A stretch of DNA of 64,000 nt, from NCBI RefSeq assembly GCF_001865675.1, contig NZ_CP011319.1:3906001-3970000 (forward strand). The letters are read 5' to 3'. The stretch is from Janthinobacterium sp. 1_2014MBL_MicDiv (GTDB lineage: Bacteria; Pseudomonadota; Gammaproteobacteria; Burkholderiales; Burkholderiaceae_D). A program made the position numbers and the translations under genes. Position 1 is the first letter of the stretch; the number at the start of each line of letters is the position of its first letter. Positions 57,731 to 64,000 of the stretch are shown here, piece by piece. A model generated the notes under the pieces. It worked only from the letters and a program-made list of their open reading frames with translations. It made no database searches and had not been told where the DNA came from.

Positions 57731-59824
57731 ATGAAACCTGAACTGCACATGGAAGTGACCAAATCGGGCATCCTGCTTGACCGCGAGCTGTCGCAACTGA
57801 CTTTCAACCGGCGCGTGATGGCCCAGGCGGAAGACCCGAACATTCCCCTGCTCGAGCGCCTGCGCTACCTGTGCATCGTCAGCAGCAATATGGATGAGTT
57901 CTTCGAGGTGCGCGTGGCCAGCCTGCTGGCGGCCGGCAGCATCGGCGGTTCGCTGGCCGGCCACCCTGCCCTGGCGGCCAACCTGGAGCGCATCGGCAAG
58001 GAATGCCATGCGCTGGTGGAACGCCAGTACGAGATATTAAATAGCGACGTCTTGCCGGCCCTGCGCGAAGCGGGCGTGCATTTGCTGCGCGACAGCGACC
58101 GCAACGAGGCGCAGCGCGCGTGGGTAAAGCAATACTTCGACCGCGAAGTGCGGCCCCTGCTGACGCCGATCGGCCTCGACCCGGCCCACCCGTTCCCGCA
58201 AGTGGTCAACAAGAGTCTCAACTTCATCGTGTCGCTGAGCGGCAAGGATGCATTCGGCCGCGGCACGGCCATCGCCATCGTCAAGGCGCCCCGTGTCTTG
58301 CCGCGCGTCATCAAGCTGCCGGACGAGATTTCCGGCGACGGCGTGTCCTTCTGTTTATTGTCGTCCGTCATCCATGCCCACATTTCCGACCTGTTCGCCG
58401 GGCGCGAAGTGATTGCCTATTCGCAGTTCCGCGTCACGCGCGACAGCGACCTGTGGGTCGACGAAGATGAAGTCAAGAACCTGCGCCAGGCCCTGAAAGG
58501 CGAACTCGTGGGCCGCCAGTTCGGCACCTCGGTGCGCCTGGAAGTGGCACGCAACTGTCCACCGGAATTGTCACAGTTCCTGCTCGACCAGTTCAACCTG
58601 GATCAAAGCCGCCTGTACCGCGTCAACGGCCCCGTCAACCTGGTGCGCCTGTCGGAGATGATCGACCACGTCAAGCAGCCCGCGCTGCGTTTCCCGCCGT
58701 TCTTCCCCGGCCTCGCGCACAAAGCCATCGGCAACGACATCTTTGCCGCGCTGAACAAGCACGACATCCTGCTGCACCACCCCTACCAGTCGTTCCAGAC
58801 GGTCATCGACTTCATCCGCAGCGCCGCCTACGATCCATCCGTCGTCGCCATCAAGCAGACGATCTACCGCACGGGCATGAACTCGGACTTGATGGAATCG
58901 CTGATTACGGCGGCAAAGATGGGCAAGGAAGTGACCGTCATCGTGGAACTGATGGCGCGTTTCGACGAGGAAGCCAATATCAACTGGGCCGACAAGCTCG
59001 AGCAGGCTGGCGCGCAAGTCGTGTACGGCGTCGTCGGCCTGAAAACCCACGCCAAGGTGGCGCTCGTCATCCGCCGCGAAGAAGGCGCGCTGCGCTTCTA
59101 TGCGCATTTGGGCACCGGCAACTACCACCCCACCACCACCAAGCTGTACACGGACTTCGGCTTGCTGACGGCGAACCAGGACCTGGCCGTGGAAGTGAAT
59201 GAAGTCTTCATCCACCTGACCAGCCTGACCAAGCCGCACAACCTGAACCACCTGTGGCTGGCGCCGTTCGGCCTGCAAAGCGAGATCATCAAGGCTATCC
59301 GCAACGAGGCGAAGATCGCCCGCTCGGGCCGGCGCGGACGCATCATCGTCAAGGTCAACGCGCTCGTCGACGAATCCGTGATCCGCGCCCTGTATGCGGC
59401 CTCGACCGATGGCGTGAAGATCGACCTGATCGTGCGCGGCGCCTGTACCCTGAAGCCGGGCGTGCTTGGGCTGTCGGAAAACATCAAGGTGCGCTCCGTG
59501 ATCGGGCGTTTCCTCGAGCATAGCCGCATTTATTACTTCCGCAATGACCTGGCGCACGATGTCTACCTGGCCAGCGCGGACTGGATGAGCCGCAACCTGT
59601 TCCGCCGCGTGGAAGTGGCCTTCCCGATACTCGACCGGGCGCTGAAGCGGCGCGTGATCGCCGAAGGCCTGAATCCGTATTTGAAGGATAATACGAATGC
59701 ATGGGAACTGGAGCCGACGGGCCACTATGCGCGCCGCAAGCCGCGCGGCAAGCAAAGCCCGTTCAGCGCCCAGCAATACCTGATGCAGACACTGGGCACG
59801 CCGGGCGCGGAGGTCGGCGAATAA
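57731..59824 (+). CDS. ppk1: Polyphosphate kinase 1
   Basis: Reversibly polymerises the gamma-phosphate of ATP into polyphosphate. From ATG 57731 (MKPELHMEVTKSGILLDRELSQLTFN) the product is 697 residues, the usual length. The open frame back to 57626 overlaps the promoter and is not used. Motifs are FNRRVMAQAEDPNIPLLERLRYL, SSNMDEFFEVRVA, YDPSVVAIKQTIYRTG, VTVIVELMARFDEEANINWA, VVGLKTHAKVALVIRR with the autophosphorylated His, TGNYHPTTTKLYTDFGL and RFLEHSRIYYF with the second active-site His. It is followed by sixA after 33 bp. Confidence 0.96.
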   Translation: MKPELHMEVTKSGILLDRELSQLTFNRRVMAQAEDPNIPLLERLRYLCIVSSNMDEFFEVRVASLLAAGSIGGSLAGHPALAANLERIGKECHALVERQYEILNSDVLPALREAGVHLLRDSDRNEAQRAWVKQYFDREVRPLLTPIGLDPAHPFPQVVNKSLNFIVSLSGKDAFGRGTAIAIVKAPRVLPRVIKLPDEISGDGVSFCLLSSVIHAHISDLFAGREVIAYSQFRVTRDSDLWVDEDEVKNLRQALKGELVGRQFGTSVRLEVARNCPPELSQFLLDQFNLDQSRLYRVNGPVNLVRLSEMIDHVKQPALRFPPFFPGLAHKAIGNDIFAALNKHDILLHHPYQSFQTVIDFIRSAAYDPSVVAIKQTIYRTGMNSDLMESLITAAKMGKEVTVIVELMARFDEEANINWADKLEQAGAQVVYGVVGLKTHAKVALVIRREEGALRFYAHLGTGNYHPTTTKLYTDFGLLTANQDLAVEVNEVFIHLTSLTKPHNLNHLWLAPFGLQSEIIKAIRNEAKIARSGRRGRIIVKVNALVDESVIRALYAASTDGVKIDLIVRGACTLKPGVLGLSENIKVRSVIGRFLEHSRIYYFRNDLAHDVYLASADWMSRNLFRRVEVAFPILDRALKRRVIAEGLNPYLKDNTNAWELEPTGHYARRKPRGKQSPFSAQQYLMQTLGTPGAEVGE

Positions 59825-59857
59825 GCGATAACGACGTTCAACACAGAGGAGTACAGC

Positions 59858-60316
59858 ATGGACCTCATCTTGTGGCGGCACGCAGAAGCCGAGCCGGGCG
59901 TGCCGGACCTGGAGCGCGCACTGACAGTCAAGGGGCAGAAACAGGCGCGCCGCATGGGCGAATGGCTCGCTTCGCAATTGCCCGAGAATTGCCGCATCCT
60001 CGTCAGCCCGGCCCTGCGCACCCTGCAGACGGCCGAGGCGCTGGGACGCAAGTTCAAGCTGATGCCGGAACTGGCGCCCGGCGCGGAAGCGGAAGACATC
60101 CTGAAGGCGGCCAACTGGCCCGGCGGCAAGGAAACCGTGCTCATCGTCGGCCACCAGCCCACCCTGGGCCAGGCGGCCGCCCTGCTGCTGACGGGCGAAG
60201 AACAGGAATGGGAAATGCGCAAGGCCAGCGCCTGGTGGTTCTCCCAGCGCGAACCTGGCGATCCCGTCAGCGTTTATCTGAAGGCCGTGATGGCGCATGA
60301 TCTCGTCGTGAAATAG
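59858..60316 (+). CDS. sixA: Phosphohistidine phosphatase SixA
   Basis: A histidine phosphatase-superfamily enzyme that removes phosphate from phosphohistidine (for example on HPt domains or PTS components). The 152-residue product has the RHG motif as ILWRHAEAEPG, then KQARRMGEWLASQLPENCRILVSPALRTLQTAEAL and VLIVGHQPTLGQAAALLL, which carry the second catalytic His. GAGGAG precedes the ATG. It sits 33 bp after ppk and is probably cotranscribed and Pho-linked. The last 34 codons are repeated twice downstream in decayed form. Confidence 0.93.
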   Translation: MDLILWRHAEAEPGVPDLERALTVKGQKQARRMGEWLASQLPENCRILVSPALRTLQTAEALGRKFKLMPELAPGAEAEDILKAANWPGGKETVLIVGHQPTLGQAAALLLTGEEQEWEMRKASAWWFSQREPGDPVSVYLKAVMAHDLVVK

Positions 60317-60321
60317 GGACA

Positions 60322-60540
60322 ATGCGCAAGGCCAGCGCAGGATGGACAGGTTTTCCCGGCACGAACCAGGCGATCCCGTCAGCGTGTATTTAAAGGCCGT
60401 GATGGCACATGATCTCGTCGTGAAATAGGGGCAATGCGCAAGGCCAGCGCAGGATGGACAGGTTTTCCCGACACGAAACGGACGAACCCGTCAGTGTGTA
60501 TCTGAAGGCCGTGATGGCGCATGGCCTGGTGGTCAGACAG
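60322..60540 (+). pseudogene. Two decayed tandem copies of the sixA 3' end
   Basis: From ATGCGCAAGGCCAGCGC the sixA tail (60215-60316) recurs at 60322-60428 and again from 60434 to about 60540. Copy 2 keeps CTCGTCGTGAAATAG at its end, but the middle is changed to AGGATGGACAGGTTTTCCC with an insertion, which breaks the frame. Copy 3 shares that changed middle but ends CTGGTGGTCAGACAG, losing the stop codon. The remaining bases to 60712 of this 396-bp gap show no other gene or clear signal. Confidence 0.8.
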
Positions 60541-60712
60541 GGAAAAATGAAAAATAATGCGCTGGAACAAATACTGGTGGAATTTACAACACGGCAGCCT
60601 TGTAAAGCGCGGCCGATCTGCTAGAGTTTAATTGCATCAACTACGTGTCGGAGCACTGCCCTGTCACCTTGAGCAACCCAGCGGACAGCCGTCCAACGGC
60701 GGCTGAAAGACC

Positions 60713-60838
60713 ATGTTAACCTTCCTCGTTTTTCTCTTCATCGCCATCTTCGCCGCCATCATCGGCTTTGTCGCCTTTGAACTGATCGAAGAAATGCGCG
60801 GCAGCAACCACAAGCTGATGGATCGCTACCACGAGTAG
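60713..60838 (+). CDS. Small single-pass membrane protein (41 residues)
   Basis: A short reading frame starting MLTFLVFLFIAIFAAIIGFV, one clear transmembrane helix, followed by a charged amphipathic tail (FELIEEMRGSNHKLMDRYHE). A weak GAAAGA lies upstream. It is too short to assign to a family. The helix-plus-charged-tail form resembles regulatory membrane peptides. It is isolated between sixA remnants and a repeat element. Confidence 0.55.
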   Translation: MLTFLVFLFIAIFAAIIGFVAFELIEEMRGSNHKLMDRYHE

Positions 60839-60913
60839 TGTTCACCTCGGCACTATCGCATGGCGCCAGCGACGGCCTACAGGTCCGTCTCTCGCGCCAT
60901 CCTTGTATCTCCC

Positions 60914-61035
60914 GACAAAACGTACTGCGCGTGGCGATTTGCAAGCGGCGATGCTCGCTGCCGCAGCGGCCCCGTGCAAGGCACAGTTCCGCTTCCCGAT
61001 CACAACGCCCTTGCGCCCGCTACTGTTTTGCAGGG
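60914..61035 (+). repeat. Dispersed palindromic repeat, copy 3
   Basis: It starts GACAAAACGTACTGCGCG, contains GCGATGCTCGC and CGCTTCCCGATCACAACGCCC, and ends CTACTGTTTTGCAGGG. The centre is GTGC-AAG-GCAC at 60974-60984, differing from the GTAC centres of copies 1 and 2 but still self-complementary. It lies between the small membrane gene and the polyamine-binding protein gene. Confidence 0.7.
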
Positions 61036-61047
61036 CGCCCCTCTACC

Positions 61048-62163
61048 TCACACTCCCGTCTTGAACTTCGTATAGATGCGCGTCATCAGGCGGCGGATAT
61101 CGGCCGTGGTCGCTTCCGGCGCGGCCATGCGCTGCTTGTCGGCGTCCGACAGGAAGATGGCCTTATTCTCGCCGATGTCCTTGCGCACATACTTGATGCT
61201 GGCAGGATTCGGATTCGCGTAGAAGACCTTGTTGCTCAGGCTGGCATGCACTTGCGGACGCAGGATGTAGTTGATGAACAGGTGCGCGTTGCCCGGGTGC
61301 GGCGCGTCAGCGGGGATGGCCATGGTGTCGAACATCAGCGCGGCCGTCTTCGGCACCAGCACCTGGATCACGTTGCCGTTTTTCGCGTCGATGGCGCGCT
61401 GGCGCGCGATATTGATGTCGCCCGACCAGCCCAGCGCAACGCAGACGGAGCCGTTGGCCATGTCATTGATGTAGCCTGACGAGCTGAACAGGGTAACGTA
61501 GGGACGGATCGCCTGCAGCACCTTGCCCGCTTCCTGGTAGTCGGCGCTGGCTTTCGAATACGCGGGCTTGCCCAGGTATTGCAGCGCGGCCGGCAGCACT
61601 TCCGACGGCGAGTCGAGGAAGGAGACGCCGCACGACTTCAGCTTCGACGCGTACTTCGGGTCGAAGACCAGGTCCCAGGCGTTCTCGGGCATGGGCATGC
61701 CGCCCAGCGCCGCCTTGACCTTGTTGACGTTGATGCCCACGGTCGTGTAGCCCCACAGCCAGTCGACCAGGTAATCGTTGTTCGGGTCGATCTTCGACAG
61801 CTTCGCCTGCAGGCCCGGATCGAGGTTGCCGAGGTTCGTCAACTTGCTCTTGTCGAGTTTACGCAGCAGGCCCGCATCGATCTGCAGGCGCGCCCACTGG
61901 GCCGTCGGCACGACGATGTCATAGCCGGACTTGCCCGCCACCAGTTTCGCGTTGAGGATTTCGTTGTTGTCGAAAACGTCGTAGCGTACCTTGATACCCG
62001 TTTCCTTCTCAAAATTCTTGATCGTATCGTCGCCGATATAGTCCGACCAGTTGTAGATATTCAGTACTTTCTCTTCCTGGGCGTAGGCAGGCAATGCCAG
62101 CACGGCTGCCGCCAAGGTCAATCCCACTCGAATGCGCCGCCCTGCTTGCCATGTGTTTGCCAT
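61048..62163 (-). CDS. Polyamine (putrescine/spermidine) ABC transporter substrate-binding protein, PotF/PotD-like
   Basis: A periplasmic binding protein, 371 residues. The signal peptide is RIRVGLTLAAAVLALPAYAQE. Typical features are LNIYNWSDYIGDDTIKNFEKETGIKVRYDVFDNNEIL, GYDIVVPTAQWARLQIDAGLL, VDWLWGYTTVGINVNKVKA, LGWSGDINIARQRA, LVPKTAALMFDTMAIPADAPHPGNAHLFINYILRPQ and FYANPNP, which place it closest to PotF. No permease or ATPase gene is adjacent in the window, so it is an orphan or works with subunits encoded elsewhere. Confidence 0.9.
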   Translation of the reverse strand: MANTWQAGRRIRVGLTLAAAVLALPAYAQEEKVLNIYNWSDYIGDDTIKNFEKETGIKVRYDVFDNNEILNAKLVAGKSGYDIVVPTAQWARLQIDAGLLRKLDKSKLTNLGNLDPGLQAKLSKIDPNNDYLVDWLWGYTTVGINVNKVKAALGGMPMPENAWDLVFDPKYASKLKSCGVSFLDSPSEVLPAALQYLGKPAYSKASADYQEAGKVLQAIRPYVTLFSSSGYINDMANGSVCVALGWSGDINIARQRAIDAKNGNVIQVLVPKTAALMFDTMAIPADAPHPGNAHLFINYILRPQVHASLSNKVFYANPNPASIKYVRKDIGENKAIFLSDADKQRMAAPEATTADIRRLMTRIYTKFKTGV

Positions 62164-62254
62164 CGTACCGCCTCCGGAATTAGTCAGAAAATAGTGCCGA
62201 TGATAGCAAGAAGGGCGGCATCAGGTCCAGCCCGATACCGCCCTGCTTTCACTG

Positions 62255-62271
62255 CCGGGGCCAGGCCCCGG
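62255..62271 (-). terminator. Short GC palindrome after clpB
   Basis: CCGGGGCC-A-GGCCCCGG lies 6 bases past the clpB stop on its transcript. A looser dyad GGGCGG...CCGCCC is at about 62213-62243. No T-run follows, so termination is possible but unproven. Confidence 0.45.
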
Positions 62272-62277
62272 ACAACG

Positions 62278-64000
<1,723 letters not shown>

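Noticed and set aside
60317..60712. A second sixA gene after sixA
   Set aside because: Only the last third is present in each repeat, with a frame break in one and no stop in the other. No RHG or GHQP motif recurs.

Overview
The window is 64 kb of a GC-rich betaproteobacterial chromosome, most likely from Oxalobacteraceae (Janthinobacterium/Massilia-like). This rests on the overall protein style, the pst-phoU-phoBR and divergent ppk layout, the rlmB-rnr pair and a PHB-type phasin. It is an inference from recognised families, not a database match. It is mainly core genome with several accessory pieces.

Layout. 1-3.3 kb: cysS (partial), two cyclophilins, lpxH and a DUF72 gene. 3.3-8.1 kb: an NHL-repeat lipoprotein, then a GntR/YtrA-type regulator with a two-gene ABC exporter. 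8.1-22 kb: a 0.76-kb AT-rich leader, then a 2338-residue alanine-dominated repeat protein followed at once by its probable type I secretion machine (TolC-like, LapB-like ABC, HlyD/LapC-like) and a membrane diguanylate cyclase. This is the most unusual locus. 22-28 kb: DUF2199, YceH-like, cysE, rlmB, rnr. 28-31 kb: four identical tRNA-Leu(CAG) genes, with a secreted heparinase-II/III-type polysaccharide lyase between the first and the other three. The outer tRNAs lie in identical 151-bp direct repeats.

31-38 kb: divergent qorB/ytfH-like pair with an overlapping promoter-operator, a hybrid sensor kinase, a small secreted protein, a phasin, and a cysteine-rich SufR-like regulator with an MFS transporter. 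38-43 kb: a SMI1/KNR4 protein, then a FAN1-like VRR-NUC nuclease overlapping a helicase with an N-terminal Cas4-like nuclease region. 43-46 kb: an envelope-sensing operon (two LiaI/LiaF-like membrane proteins, a LytS-type kinase, a LytTR regulator). 46-50.5 kb: an epimerase-like SDR, a UvrD-like helicase with an altered Walker A, and an EgtB/SenA-like enzyme in which one predicted iron-binding His is Cys. 50.6-60.3 kb: the phosphate regulon (phoR, phoB, phoU, pstB, pstA, pstC, pstS on the minus strand; ppk and sixA divergent), with two facing Pho boxes. 60.3-64 kb: decayed tandem copies of the sixA 3' end, a 41-residue membrane peptide, a polyamine-binding protein and clpB (partial).

Links between genes. 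The giant protein, its exporter and the GGDEF protein form a plausible cell-surface/biofilm module. The pst-pho-ppk-sixA block joins phosphate uptake, signalling and polyphosphate storage. Small non-coding structure is common: a dispersed palindromic repeat family with a variable but always self-complementary centre, another 97-bp palindrome, several hairpins, and a strong terminator with no gene ending close upstream that may mark a small RNA.
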